Assembly (NCBI GenBank): GCA_023426275.1
Contig: JAFABC010000086.1
Coordinates: forward strand, 12,367-76,366
Direction of reading: 5' to 3'
Length of the DNA stretch: 64,000 nucleotides
From: Pseudomonadota bacterium
GTDB taxonomy: Bacteria > Desulfobacterota > Desulfovibrionia > Desulfovibrionales > Desulfovibrionaceae
Part shown: positions 42,551 through 52,279 of the stretch, piece by piece
Numbering within the stretch: position 1 is the first letter of the stretch
How the letters are laid out: every line of letters starts with the position of its first letter
Translations under genes and position numbers: made by a program
Notes under the pieces: generated by a model
Told to the model about the DNA's origin: nothing
The model's database searches: none
The model's input: the letters and a program-made list of their open reading frames with translations, nothing else

Positions 42551-44758
42551 TTACGGCAACAACAGAAGCTTGTAGATCGCCGGCACCAGGGTGCTTCCGG
42601 ACGGGCCCTGGGCCGTTTGGTACAAGCCGACATCAGGGACGGTCCCCGCCGCCACCGTGGTGCCGCCGTAGTCGATCATGGTCGTGGCATACGGCAGGCC
42701 GGCCCCCAGCAGGGGCGAGCCGCTTTGGGGCACATAATTGGCCACATCGGGCCATGCCGCCGAACGGACATACGTCAGGCCGCCGTCGGAACTCGCGCCG
42801 TTGGCGCTGATGTAGTCCATGATCTGGCCCAGGGTGACGACCTCGACGTCCGGGTCCGAGGCGATGATGGCCAACAGCGTCTGCCACTGGGCAAAGGTGA
42901 ATTCCCCACTCAGGTTATGGCTGAAGAGCGAGATGGCCCCGCCGGTGAACTTGAGCCATTCGAGCACGGCCGAAACCTGCTCGCGAAGCTCCTGTTCGGT
43001 CCAGGTCGTGCCGAAAATCAGGCTCGGTTCGGTGCACAGGATGTCCAGGACGCCATAGCCCCCCGGCGCGCCCATGGCGAAAGAGCCGTTGGCGTCGGAG
43101 CGGGCCACGCGGTAGCCGGCGGCGCGGGCCGCGGTGATGGACCAGACATTGTTGCCTTCGTAGGGATAGACAAAGGCGTCGCAGGTGTAGGCGCCGCCCA
43201 AGGGATCCGTCAGGTTGGCTTCGATGGTCTGCTTCGAGGCGGTCAGTTCGTCGGCCGCGACAGCGTCCGAATCCACGGACACCGTGACGTCCGCGGTCTT
43301 GATGTCGGCGTTGGCGACGGCGGCCGCGTCCTGGGACAGCCACCGGCCGCTGTCGTAGCTCGAGCCCGAGAGGGTCGTCAGGGTAAAGGTGTAGCTCTCG
43401 GACTTCGCGTCGAACACGGCCTTCACGTCCGCGATGGTCGGGTAGTCCCCTTCCGAGGACAGGGGAAGGGAGACGTCGGCCCCGCTGTCCCCGGTCACGG
43501 TCACCGTCAGCACGGGCGGGGTTACGGTCCGGTCGATGGTGAGCCGGGCGTCGCTGCCTGTCGAGCCGATATAGCGCAGGGTGAAAAGCACCGGCAGCCC
43601 CTCGGGATCGCCGACGGGACCGGCCAGATAGACATGGTGCGCGGTGTGGCTGGCCACCTCATGGCCGTTGTTCACGTGACGTTGCAAAACGAGCCAGTCG
43701 GCCGCCGTGGCCACGGCCGTATTGAGCGCCAGGGTGGTCTTGAAGCCGTACTTGTCGCATTCGGTCGCCACCTGATCCCAGAAGTCGATGCTTGCCTCGT
43801 CATCGATGCCGATATTGAGGAGGGCCTTGCGCCGGCCATGGGTCAGCAGGGGCGAGCCCGAAAGCGGCGCGACCACTTCGGTGACGTTGATGTACTTCGG
43901 GCTGTTCAGGTAGTAGGGCGTGCGGGCCTGCACCAGACTGTGGGTCACGACCACGTTCACGGCCGGGTTGGCGTTTTCCAGGATGGCGTCGGCTTTGACG
44001 CCGTTGGCCAGGACCAGACAATTGGTCCAGAAGACGCCTTCGGGAAAGGCGGCGACCTCCGGAAGGTAGAGAACGGAGCCGTTGAATCCGGCCAGCAGGC
44101 AGTTGTTGAAATCGAGCTTCCCGGCCGAAACGGCGTTGATGTAGCCGTAGCCCGCGTCCGCGATGAGGCAGTACGAAAAGGTCACGGCGTCGGTCACGGC
44201 GTTGACGGCGATGATATTGGTGGCCGGGCCTTCGGGGCTCACCCGGGCGCCCTGGATCGTACATCTGGTGAAGGAGGCGCCCCCGGTCTTGATGTTGAGC
44301 AGCCGCTGCCCCGGCCCGATGATGCACTGGTCAAAGGTGGGCGAGGAGGCGTCCTCGATCCAGATCACGTAGTAGCTCGCATTGGTGTTGAGCGACCCGT
44401 CGAAGGTGATGCGCCGCCACGTGGTCTGGTGGTTGACGGCCAGGACGTTCTCGTTGGCATCGCCCAGAACCGTCACCGGATCGTTGTGTCCGGCGGCCGT
44501 ACTCCCCTGGATGACGACACCGGCGCTCTTCGACGTCAGGCTCCCGGCATAGGTGCCGCCTCCAATTTCGACGACATCCCCGGTTCCGGCCGTGTTCAAC
44601 GCGGCCTGCACCGTCCTGAAGGCGGTGGCCCAGGACAAACCATCGGTGTCCGAACCATTGAGATCCACATAGTACGTTGTTGCGGCTGCCTGGTTTACCA
44701 GTCCAAGAATCAAACAAAGTTCCACAATTGCCATAAAAAAATGCTGGAAATATTTCAT
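42551..44758 (-). CDS. exported right-handed beta-helix protein with polysaccharide-deacetylase domain
   Basis: Protein of 735 residues; GGGAGA lies before the ATG at 44758. A signal peptide ends near QAAATTYYVD. Residues 28-300 form a parallel beta-helix typical of polysaccharide-acting proteins (TYYVDLNGSDTDGLSWATAF; GTYAGSLTSKSAGVVIQGST). A NodB-like deacetylase domain begins near residue 318 (LNIGIDDEASIDFWDQVATE) and contains VNNGHEVASHTAHH (His metal ligands). The last 50 residues return to a beta-helix ending (SGSPLLGAGLPYATTMIDYG). SGSPLL occurs both before and after the deacetylase, as if it had been inserted into the helix protein. The extreme C-terminus is hydrophobic (LVPAIYKLLLLP). 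Deacetylation of a surface polysaccharide is likely. Confidence 0.82.
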   Translation of the reverse strand: MKYFQHFFMAIVELCLILGLVNQAAATTYYVDLNGSDTDGLSWATAFRTVQAALNTAGTGDVVEIGGGTYAGSLTSKSAGVVIQGSTAAGHNDPVTVLGDANENVLAVNHQTTWRRITFDGSLNTNASYYVIWIEDASSPTFDQCIIGPGQRLLNIKTGGASFTRCTIQGARVSPEGPATNIIAVNAVTDAVTFSYCLIADAGYGYINAVSAGKLDFNNCLLAGFNGSVLYLPEVAAFPEGVFWTNCLVLANGVKADAILENANPAVNVVVTHSLVQARTPYYLNSPKYINVTEVVAPLSGSPLLTHGRRKALLNIGIDDEASIDFWDQVATECDKYGFKTTLALNTAVATAADWLVLQRHVNNGHEVASHTAHHVYLAGPVGDPEGLPVLFTLRYIGSTGSDARLTIDRTVTPPVLTVTVTGDSGADVSLPLSSEGDYPTIADVKAVFDAKSESYTFTLTTLSGSSYDSGRWLSQDAAAVANADIKTADVTVSVDSDAVAADELTASKQTIEANLTDPLGGAYTCDAFVYPYEGNNVWSITAARAAGYRVARSDANGSFAMGAPGGYGVLDILCTEPSLIFGTTWTEQELREQVSAVLEWLKFTGGAISLFSHNLSGEFTFAQWQTLLAIIASDPDVEVVTLGQIMDYISANGASSDGGLTYVRSAAWPDVANYVPQSGSPLLGAGLPYATTMIDYGGTTVAAGTVPDVGLYQTAQGPSGSTLVPAIYKLLLLP

Positions 44759-45317
44759 GTCTTCTCCCTGGTTCGATACAGGATCGATACGAATACAATT
44801 TGAAAACATGCACTATTCATTGATAAACCCATGAAAATTCCCAAGAGGACACTGCCGACGGGCCGAGGCTCTTTCCCTATAGCACTAAAAAATTTTTATA
44901 GGAATCGATAAAAGCGGATGTGAAGAATATCCCGACAATTTGCTGGCGGCGTGAAAGGATGGCCAGGAGGAATGTCGCACGCAACTAAAAGAAAGACTTG
45001 CACTATTTCATGTTGTTGCGTTTTGAAAGAATGCAGATGGCCGTCCGAAACGACACATACCCGGCGCGTTGCGTGCAAGCATCGTGAAAGTTGCAATCGA
45101 AACTTTCAACGATAAAGGCTCAGATGCCCACGATTTTTTTGTAAGGAGCAGCCGGCCCGATCAGGACGATCAGGCCACGGCCGAAGACGGGGAGGATGCC
45201 CCGACGCCGCGACATCCCCTTTTTTCGAGGGCGCAACGATCCCGGGCAATCACAACGGCTGGGGAGGCGGCCTGCTCCAACGCTTCCCGGCCGCCTCCTC
45301 GGAAGGACGCCAGGGGA
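44759..45317. other. AT-rich intergenic region
   Basis: This 559-base gap has AT-rich tracts likely to include the promoter of the beta-helix gene. An inverted repeat lies at 45085-45108 (see separate entry). A CCTATA/TATAGG palindrome lies near 44877-44903. A Cys-rich 47-codon frame at 44972-45115 was considered and not called. Confidence 0.4.
45085..45108. promoter_or_regulatory. perfect 8+8+8 inverted repeat
   Basis: TGAAAGTT and AACTTTCA are separated by eight bases, a perfect dyad consistent with an operator for a dimeric regulator. It precedes a decayed locus, and no regulator can be assigned to it. Confidence 0.35.
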
Positions 45318-45741
45318 TCACCGGCGCGCCCAGGCCCTGGCGCACCGCGCCTGCCCGTTTTCGCTCATGGCCACCGCCTGCCCGGGGAGCCAGCCGTCAT
45401 GGCTTTTCCCCTTGGCGTCCACGAAGCGGACCCGCAGCCAGGCGCCGTGCATATCCAGCACGCGCACGGGCGCGCCGGCCGGAAGCCTGTCCACGCACGG
45501 GCTGTCGTTTCGGGGACTCCGGCAGAGAGCGGGAGCGCCATCCTCGGTGGCCGTGGCACAGGTGCCAAGCACGCTGCCATGCACCCAACCTGTGGTGTCG
45601 CCCAGAGCGACCGTGAACCAGCCGCCGGCCTGCCCGGTGATCCGCACCAGACGCGGACTGTTGCCGGCCTTAAAAGGAATGACCCTGACGACCCGGCCGG
45701 CCGGCGTCTCGCGGACATTTTCCGCTTCGAGGACAGGGAGA
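45318..45741 (-). pseudogene. bacterial SH3-domain protein, start lost
   Basis: The C-terminal 140 codons clearly encode bacterial SH3-type repeats (ENVRETPAGRVVRVIPFKAG; QAGGWFTVALGDTTGWVHGS; GAPVRVLDMHGAWLRVRFVD; DGWLPGQAVAMSENG), usually found on exported proteins. The frame stays open to 46064, but upstream of about 45741 it lacks a start codon with a ribosome site and any signal peptide, and it runs antisense to another gene. The true N-terminus is probably in another frame, so a frameshift near 45750 is inferred. The whole stretch to 49019 shows similar damage. It could be a functional SH3 protein if the sequence is in error. Confidence 0.5.
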
Positions 45742-45786
45742 ATGCCGCAAGGACGCGGGAGGGGCTGGCCGGGGTGGAAACACGCT

Positions 45787-46684
45787 CCAGGCGGAAAAGC
45801 CGGGGACAGGATTTCGATTTCGTCCTTTCCCGGGACGGACGCACCATGACCGTCAGCATCCGGAAAAGGGCGCGAACCGTCAGGCCGGCGATGCGCAGCG
45901 GGCGGGGACCTACACCCGCCTGGACTGCCTGGAATACAAGGACGGCCGTTTGCGGCTGCGTCGGACCGGCAGGCCCCTGCCCGAGGGGATGGCCCCCCTC
46001 TCGCCCGTGGCCACTCCAGGCTGCGCTTCGCGGCCATCAGCCCCACCGCCGTCAAGGAGCACAACCTCCCCCTGCGCCCGGGCCTCTATCTGGTGACCGC
46101 CGACGGGCGGGTCCGCTTTTTCGAAGGATACATCCCAAACGCGCCGCAGGGCGGTTCGCCCGAGTATTTCGGCGACATGACCGACGCCGTCTCGCTTTCA
46201 CCGGACAAGGAGGTCCTGGCCATCGGCTCGTTCCCGGCTCTCAACGGGAACTGGTGGTTTTTCTCCTGGCCGGACTCCAAGCCCCTTGCCCACCCCCGGC
46301 TCGACGCCCTCCAAAGCGACACGCCCGCCCTCTTCCGGGGCGGCAGGAGACTGGTTGTCGTCGATGTCATGGACGTGGGGGGAGGCGGGCGGCCCTGCGA
46401 ATACGACCCCCTGCGGTCCGGTCTCGGTCGTGGCGTACGACCTGCAGTCGGGCGAAGCCACCCGGCTTTTTCCGGGCACGGCCCAATGCGACTACCGGGT
46501 CACATCCGTGGGAAACGGCACGGTCACGGCGGCCAGGCGCTGCCTGCCGACCGCCGGGGCCTGGGCGCATTTCCCGGAGGACGTTCCCCTGGAAACCGTC
46601 ACCGCCCCCCTGCCTTCCCCCGAAACGTCCCCGGCCGTTTCGGCCTCCTCGTGCCGGGAACGGGTGACGACCAGATCGGTGTAG
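45787..46684 (+). pseudogene. hypothetical protein gene with three frameshifts
   Basis: A coherent protein can be followed on the plus strand only by changing frame three times. QDFDFVLSRDGRTMTVSI is in one frame; NRQAGDAQRAGTYTRLDCLE continues from about 45870; SRLRFAAISPTAVKEHNLPL and the long TADGRVRFFEGYIPNAPQGG stretch continue from about 46010. CGPVSVVAYDLQSGEATRLF continues from about 46400, where removing one C restores the frame. The product family is not recognised; the repeated strand-like segments suggest a beta-rich protein. It converges on the SpoIIE-type gene. Either the gene is decaying or the sequence has indel errors here. Confidence 0.5.
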
Positions 46685-48547
46685 AGCAGCAGGGACTGGC
46701 CCGGCGCAAGGCGCAGGCTGAACGTGGAATAGTGCTGCCCGTCGCGCACGCCGAGGACCAGTTCGCCGGGCCAGGACAGGGGCCGGGAAGCGACTGGTGA
46801 AAACCCCTCCCCTTCCGGCCGGGGGCCGGGAAGCGGCGGCGGATGCCCGGCGCTGGCCCAGGCAAATGTCCCGTCCCGGTCCAGGATGCCCACGAGCATG
46901 GTCACGAACATGGAGGAATTGTCCCGGCGCAGCAGGGCGCTGTTGAGGCGGGCCAGCGTTTCGGCGGGAGAAAGTCCGGCCAGCAGAAAGGCCCGGGCCA
47001 GGGACATGGCCCGGCTCATGATGAGGGCGGCGGGAACGCCCTTGCCGCACACGTCGCCCATGACGCAGCAGATGCGGGAGGGATCGCCGGGATCGGGCAC
47101 GAAACAGTCGTGCAGATCGTCGCAGACCTCGCGGCACATGTCGAGGCTGGCGTGGACGGCGGCCCAGGGCAGGCGGGGAAACACGGCGGGCAGCATGGAT
47201 TTCTGGATGTTGCGGGCCAGCTCCAATTCGTTTTGCATGCGCTGCTGGGCCGCCGCGCTGTTGACGAGATTGCGGAAAGAGGCCTGCACGGTCACCTGCA
47301 CGCGCTCGAACGTGGCGAGCATCCGGCCGATCTCGTCGGCGAAACGCGCCTTGGGCACGGCGCGTCCATATCCCCCTGCCCGAAGCGTTCCAGGGAGGAT
47401 GCCAGATCGTGCAGGGGACGCAGGGTGCGCGAGGTGACGCACCAGGTCACGCACCCGATGCAAAGCGGTCCCAAAACGGCCATGAGAAAAAACGCCAGGG
47501 GCTGTTCCTGGGGCGCATCGCCGAGTTCCTCGCTGGAAACGAGCAGGGCGAGAAACCAGCCCGGCGTGCGCATGGGAGCGTAGGCCAGGGAGGTGGGACC
47601 GCTCCAGGGCAGGGGCCAGGGCGTGGCGTCCCCGTGCAGGACCGGCCGCAGCTGGACCAGACCTTTTCCCCGGCCAGCAGTTTTTTCTCCACGTCCAGCA
47701 GCGCCGGCGCCTGGAATTGCCGCGCCTCGTCGCCAAGGCTCTGCGGTCCGTGTCCGAGACGTCGGCCCACGGGAAAGATGATGTAGCGCCCGGCATGATC
47801 GAGAAAAAAGGGAACCGCGTGTTGGAATCCGGCCAGGGCGTGCAGGGTCCTGGCGATCCAGGGCATGGTGATGACCGTGCCGATCCAGCCGTCTTCCGGC
47901 CGGCCCGAGGGCGTCAGGGGCATGCCATAGATCATGGCCGCGTGGGGATCGTCCCTGGCAAAGGACAGAAAGAGGCCGCGCCAGCGGGGGTTCGTGCCGC
48001 CGGACGCGACCAGGGGCGTCAGATCCCGCGCCAGCGCTTCCGAACGCAGCACCCCGTCGCGCATACGGTACAGCCAGGTTTTCCCGCCATGGCCCGTCAC
48101 GACGCCGATGACGGGAATCTCCGCCATCAGGGAGCGCAGCGCCGCGCCTTGCTCCAATTCCCGCATCAGGGCGTCCGCATCCATTGCCAGAGCCGCGATG
48201 TCGGGAAGCTGGCGGGCGTGCCGGGCAAGCGTTTCCACGGCGCCGCCCACGCGCGCGACGAACGTCGAGGAAATCACGGACTGGGTATGCAGGGCCTGCA
48301 TGGCGCGGGTGGCGGCATTGGCCGTGCGCTCGTGCTCCACTTCCAGGGAATAGAGGGCCATGGCCCCCCAGATGAGCACCACCGAACACAGCGTGAAGAC
48401 GACGGTCTGGCGCAGGGCGAGATTGCCGAACCAAAGCCGGCGCAGCCGGTCCAGCCCGGTGCCCCGGCGCCTGGGGACCGCGCATCCGTCGCCCGCCTGC
48501 CGTCGAGCGGCAGATCGAGGCAAAGCTGGTTGCCGCCGCCGGTCCAA
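46492..48547 (-). pseudogene. membrane sensor SpoIIE-type protein phosphatase, frameshifted
   Basis: Reads as one PP2C-type phosphatase if two indels are repaired. The N-terminal part (WFGNLALRQTVVFTLCSVVL transmembrane, then a periplasmic sensor region to GRYIIFPVGRRLGHGP) is in one frame. After about 47640 (GEKVW) it continues as LRPVLHGDATPWPLPWSG to a second membrane segment and HAMP (LHDLASSLERFGQGDMDA). After about 47360 it continues as VPKARFADEIGRMLATFERV and the SpoIIE domain (ELARNIQKSMLPAVFP, CCVMGDVCGKGVPAALIMSR, GQSLLLYTDL). Adding one C after GACGCGCC would restore the HAMP frame. The end after YTD is short for the family. The start is uncertain. It should dephosphorylate an anti-sigma antagonist. 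Confidence 0.6.
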
Positions 48548-49019
48548 TGGTACTCGGTCCGCGCGGTCAGCAGGCGCACCAGGGTGAGCCCGCGCCCGCC
48601 GACCGGGGTGTTGCGGATGTCCGTCACGGGCCGCGGCTCGTAGGCCAGGGGATTAAACGGTCGGCCGGTGTCGCGCAGCACGATGCGGACAAGGCCCGTT
48701 GGGGGGGCGACCCCGGCGTTGGCCGGCCGTTCACCGCCCCGGCCGTCTGCCCGGAGCCGGGAGCGTCCCGTTGCCCGTCCGCCGCCAGCAGTTCCAGCCG
48801 CAATTCCACCGTGCCCTCCCCGCCGGGGGCCTCCGCGTGCAGGCAGATGTTGGAAAGCAGCTCGTCCAGCACAAGGCGCAGCGACAGCCCGTCGTCGCGG
48901 GCCATGCCTGCCTGCGCCGCCCAGTCCTGAACAACGGCGAGAATGTCCTCCACGGTGTCCAGGCTGGCGTCGAAACGCAGGGACAGGGTGGGCCGCGACG
49001 CGGCGTCAGGGCCCGTCAC
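48480..49019 (-). pseudogene. RsbW-like anti-sigma ATPase, frameshifted at a homopolymer
   Basis: A GTG at 49019 with GGAGGGG upstream begins a HATPase_c_2 protein: DASLDTVEDILAVVQDWAAQ, N-box RLVLDELLSNICLHAEAPGG. The frame is lost at a run of seven G (48701-48707 on the plus strand) and resumes in another frame as LVRIVLRDTGRPFNPLAYEP (G1 box) and GGRGLTLVRLLTARTEYHWT (G2 box), ending near LCLDLPLDG. It sits directly upstream of the SpoIIE-type phosphatase, the usual partner in partner-switching. A one-base change in the G-run would restore it, so it may be a sequencing error or a slippage site. Confidence 0.6.
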
Positions 49020-49346
49020 CGTTCCCCTCCCCGCCTCGGTCCCGCCGTCCCGGGTGCGCCCCGCCCGAAACGCTTCACGCCGCCACGTCGCGTCCCGTGA
49101 CATTTCCTGCCGTGCCGACAGGTCTCACCTGCGCCACCCGGCGAACCCTTCGCACCGCCCGAACGCATTGCCCGGTTGCAGGGCATGCCCTTCGACAAAA
49201 AAACAGGCTGATGGCAAAATTCCGGGCAGCGGGACCGGCCGGTTGCGGCGGGAGGCCGGGGCACGGTGCCCGTCGCCGTTTCGGCCCGGGCCGGCACGGT
49301 CCGTGCAACCCGCGCAAGGACACCCTGCCGCCAAATGGAGGCCCTT

Positions 49347-49976
49347 ATGAAGCCGCAATTCCGTCGCGTACGGTATGCACGGCACGTGGCGACCGCGTTG
49401 CCGCCCGGCCGACCATGCACGCCGTCCGGACAGGCCGCGCTACACGTGTGCCTGGCTTTTCTGCTGATGCTGCTCGGCGCGGGAAACGTCCCGGCCAAGC
49501 AACCACAGCAGGGGAATGCGACACCCGGAAATGGCGTTTGCGCCAGGACCGGGGCCTATGCCTGCTATACGAACCACAAATACGGATACCTGCTCGCCTG
49601 GCCCAAAAACCTGTTGCGCGCCCAGGGGGAATCTCCCGCCGGCGACGGGCAGGTCTTCAGCGCCCCGGACGAGACGGCCCGGCTGACCTGCTGGGCCGGC
49701 TTCAACAGCGTCGACAATACGTCCTTGCCAAAGCGCTTTCAACGCGCGCAACAGGAGGCAGGACTGCGCGTCACGTACAAACACCTGGGAAAGACCTTCT
49801 TCGTTGTCTCCGGCTTCATGGGCAACGACATCGTCTATAGAAAAACGATTCGGGACGGCACCGTCACCGCCACCTTCGTGCTGACGTACGCCAGGACGCG
49901 CAGCGCCGTCTTCAATCCGATCGTCGGCGACATCGCCAAATCCTTCAGCATCGACCCGGAATTCATGTACCGATAA
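49347..49976 (+). CDS. exported hypothetical protein
   Basis: Protein of 209 residues; GGAGG lies six bases before the ATG at 49347, better than earlier ATGs at 49266 and 49335. A delayed hydrophobic segment (ALHVCLAFLLMLLGAGNVPA) about 30 residues in acts as a signal or anchor. The rest is a compact domain (CYTNHKYGYLLAWPKNLLRA; KTFFVVSGFMGNDIVYRKTI; FVLTYARTRSAVFNPIVGDI) resembling small exported lipoprotein-like domains. No family is recognised. It lies 55 bases before another small exported protein on the same strand. Confidence 0.7.
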   Translation: MKPQFRRVRYARHVATALPPGRPCTPSGQAALHVCLAFLLMLLGAGNVPAKQPQQGNATPGNGVCARTGAYACYTNHKYGYLLAWPKNLLRAQGESPAGDGQVFSAPDETARLTCWAGFNSVDNTSLPKRFQRAQQEAGLRVTYKHLGKTFFVVSGFMGNDIVYRKTIRDGTVTATFVLTYARTRSAVFNPIVGDIAKSFSIDPEFMYR

Positions 49977-50031
49977 CCCGCTGGTCGCGCCGCGCGCGGT
50001 CAGCCCAACCCGCGACCGCAAGGAAAACACC

Positions 50032-50448
50032 ATGCTTCGAAACTTCCCCCGCTTTTCCGCCCTGACGGCTTTCGCCCTGCCCGCCCTGCTTGTCCTGTGC
50101 CTTGCCACCGCGGCCGGCGCCGAAGACAAACCGCAGATCAAATTCGCGCCCGGGGTCGACAGCGCCAGCCGCAAAGGCGAAATCCAGGGGATGGACCGCG
50201 ATATCTACCCCATCACGGCCAAGGCCGGGCAAACCATGCGGGTGCGGGTGTCCAACAAGCTGCATCTCGTCCTGTTCCGCATCCAGAAGCCCGGCAAGGA
50301 GGAAGCCTACCTGCCCAAGGCCGGCGAGGATGACGACGCCACGCAGTGGGAAGGAACCCTGCCCGCGACCGGCACCTATAAAATCATTGTCGGCGCCATG
50401 CGCGGGGAGGACACCCGGTATACCCTGGAGGTGCGCATCACCAGGTAA
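50032..50448 (+). CDS. small exported inhibitor-like protein
   Basis: Protein of 138 residues with AAGGA upstream and a signal peptide (ALTAFALPALLVLCLATAAG). The mature part has the layout of a small beta-sandwich domain (YPITAKAGQTMRVRVSNKLH, GTLPATGTYKIIVGAMRGED, YTLEVRITR) like those exported proteins that carry a pre-peptidase or C2-like module. It lies at the end of a two-gene run and is separated from the convergent NapH-like gene by a hairpin. The specific function is unknown. Confidence 0.72.
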   Translation: MLRNFPRFSALTAFALPALLVLCLATAAGAEDKPQIKFAPGVDSASRKGEIQGMDRDIYPITAKAGQTMRVRVSNKLHLVLFRIQKPGKEEAYLPKAGEDDDATQWEGTLPATGTYKIIVGAMRGEDTRYTLEVRITR

Positions 50449-50506
50449 CGGCGCAAGGACGGCGCGCAGGGGGAAAACCGTGCCCCCCCGGCCGCGACAA
50501 CGGCGC

Positions 50507-50542
50507 AAGGGCGGCCCGCCTTATCGGAGGCGGGCCGCCTTG
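50507..50542. terminator. bidirectional terminator hairpin
   Basis: CAAGGGCGGCCCGCC and GGCGGGCCGCCTTG form an almost perfect stem around TTATCGGA, with one unpaired G. It lies in the 231-base gap between the convergent genes ending at 50448 and 50680. Confidence 0.7.
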
Positions 50543-50679
50543 TCGTCTCCAAGGCCCGGGGCATGGTTTCCACAAAGCGGTCGCCCGCCCGGGTGCGACG
50601 AGACCAGCCGCCGCCTGCTCGCGGCAGCATGTCGCCCACTGGCCCACATGCCGGGCAGGGGCCAACGTGCCGTCCCTTC

Positions 50680-52278
50680 TTAGAAGGGAAAATCCTCACC
50701 TGCGGCGGGGGCTGGTTCCAGTTTCTTTTCCACAGGTTTTTCAGCCAGCTTGTGAACCGGATTTCCACGGACATAAATGGCTTTGTACGGCCGGGTGGGA
50801 CAGGCGTGCTCGCAGGCGCCGCACCCGACGCAGAGGGCCGTGTTCACCTCCGGAATGACGAGCTTGCGGTCCGCCATGTCCAGATAAGGCACCATGTGCA
50901 CGGCCTTGGTCGGGCAGTGCTCGGAACAGGCGCCGCAATTGGTGTTGTCCGTGAAGACCACGCAGTTTTCCTTGACGAAGCGGGCCGCGCCGACCTGCGT
51001 GCGCTGCTTGCGCGCCTTGGGCAGGGCCAGGATGGCCCCGCTGGGACAAACTTGCGAGCAGGCGGTGCAGTCAAAGGTGCAGTAGCCGGAGCGAAAGACC
51101 ATGCGCGGCTGCAGCAGGCCGGAGGGGCCGTACTCGAGAAACGCCGGAACCAGGATGCGGGAGGGACAGACGGAAACGCACAGATGGCAGGCCGTGCACC
51201 GGGAGGTGAAGTGGGCCACGCTCCCCGAGCCGGGGGGGGAAACCGGGCCGGTCCGTTCCTCGGGGATCGTGGTGGGACGACTTTGCACGAACGTCGCCGG
51301 CAGGGCCGCTTTTGCCCTGGCCGGGGCCAGCCCCGCGCCCAGGGCGGCCAGGGCGAGCAGGAAGCGCCGGCGGGCCGGGTCCCGCCCGTCGGTCCCGGAC
51401 GCCCCGCGCCGCCCGGGGCCGAGGCCCAAGGCCTGCTCGGGACACACGGCCAGACAGTTGTAGCAGCCGACGCAACGGGTCAGGTCGATCGTCTTTTCCT
51501 TCACGTCGATGCAGCCGGCCTTGCACACGCGCGCGCACCGGCCGCAACCCACGCAGGCGGCAGCGTCCATCATCCGGACGCGGAAGACCGCGTGTTTCGC
51601 GAACAGCCCGAGCAGGGTCCCCACGGGACACAGCGTGTTGCAGTAGAGGCGGCCATGGCGCGCGCTGCACCAGCCCGCCGTGGCCAGCATGGCCAGGGCC
51701 ACGCCGATGGAGACCGGGGCCAGGGCCGGCCACTGGACCCGGTACACGGCGTGGATGCCCAGGGGCTCGGCCACGGACGCCGCCAGATTGTTCGCGGCAA
51801 GGACTGCCGGCCGGACGAGATCGGCAAAAATCCGGCCGAAGTTGCTGAACGGATCGAGGAGATTGAGGAGCACCCCGCTCCCCCCCAGAAAAAGGAGCAC
51901 GGTCAGGACGAGGACCGCATACCGGAGCCTGGAGTGCGGTTTGGAAAACGCGTAACCCGGCCGCGCCGTCCCGGCGCGCCGCCGCCAACCGTCGGCCAGG
52001 CGGCGTATGGCGTCCTGCAAGGTGCCGAAGGGACAGATGGTGGAACAGTAGACCCGCCCCAAAAGCAGGGTGAGAGCCAGCACGACGAGAAATCCCGTCG
52101 CCCCGAGGGCGGCCTCCCCCATGAAGCGCATCAGCGACGGGACAAATTGCGGGTAGAGCACGCCGCCGGCCAGCTCCCGCGCCCCAAAATCCCTGAAATC
52201 CAGAAAAAGCCAGGACGTCAGGGCAAGGAAGCCGACGGCAACGGCGACCCGCAGGGGCTTCAAAAAACGCAGCGGCAT
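50680..52278 (-). CDS. NapH-like membrane 4Fe-4S protein fused to a polyferredoxin
   Basis: Protein of 532 residues. The N-terminal 230 residues have about four membrane segments and the NapH/CcoG-type motifs VYCSTICPFGTLQDAIRR and LYCNTLCPVGTLLGLF. 4Fe-4S pairs follow (CVGCGRCARVCKAGC, CVGCYNCLAVCPEQ). Near residue 300 there is an internal twin-arginine-like segment (RRRFLLALAALGAGLAPARA). After it come further clusters: CTACHLCVSVCP, CTFDCTACSQVCP, CGACSEHCP and CVGCGACEHACP. The order resembles NapH joined to a NapG/MauM-like ferredoxin. It overlaps the DUF362 gene upstream (TGAGATG). It should pass electrons between the quinone pool and a periplasmic partner. Confidence 0.85.
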   Translation of the reverse strand: MPLRFLKPLRVAVAVGFLALTSWLFLDFRDFGARELAGGVLYPQFVPSLMRFMGEAALGATGFLVVLALTLLLGRVYCSTICPFGTLQDAIRRLADGWRRRAGTARPGYAFSKPHSRLRYAVLVLTVLLFLGGSGVLLNLLDPFSNFGRIFADLVRPAVLAANNLAASVAEPLGIHAVYRVQWPALAPVSIGVALAMLATAGWCSARHGRLYCNTLCPVGTLLGLFAKHAVFRVRMMDAAACVGCGRCARVCKAGCIDVKEKTIDLTRCVGCYNCLAVCPEQALGLGPGRRGASGTDGRDPARRRFLLALAALGAGLAPARAKAALPATFVQSRPTTIPEERTGPVSPPGSGSVAHFTSRCTACHLCVSVCPSRILVPAFLEYGPSGLLQPRMVFRSGYCTFDCTACSQVCPSGAILALPKARKQRTQVGAARFVKENCVVFTDNTNCGACSEHCPTKAVHMVPYLDMADRKLVIPEVNTALCVGCGACEHACPTRPYKAIYVRGNPVHKLAEKPVEKKLEPAPAAGEDFPF

Positions 52279-52279
52279 C

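Noticed and set aside
44972..45115. Cys-rich 47-codon frame with GGAGGA directly before its ATG
   Set aside because: Ribosome-site spacing is only one base, there is no signal peptide or known pattern, and the frame crosses the inverted repeat at 45085-45108.
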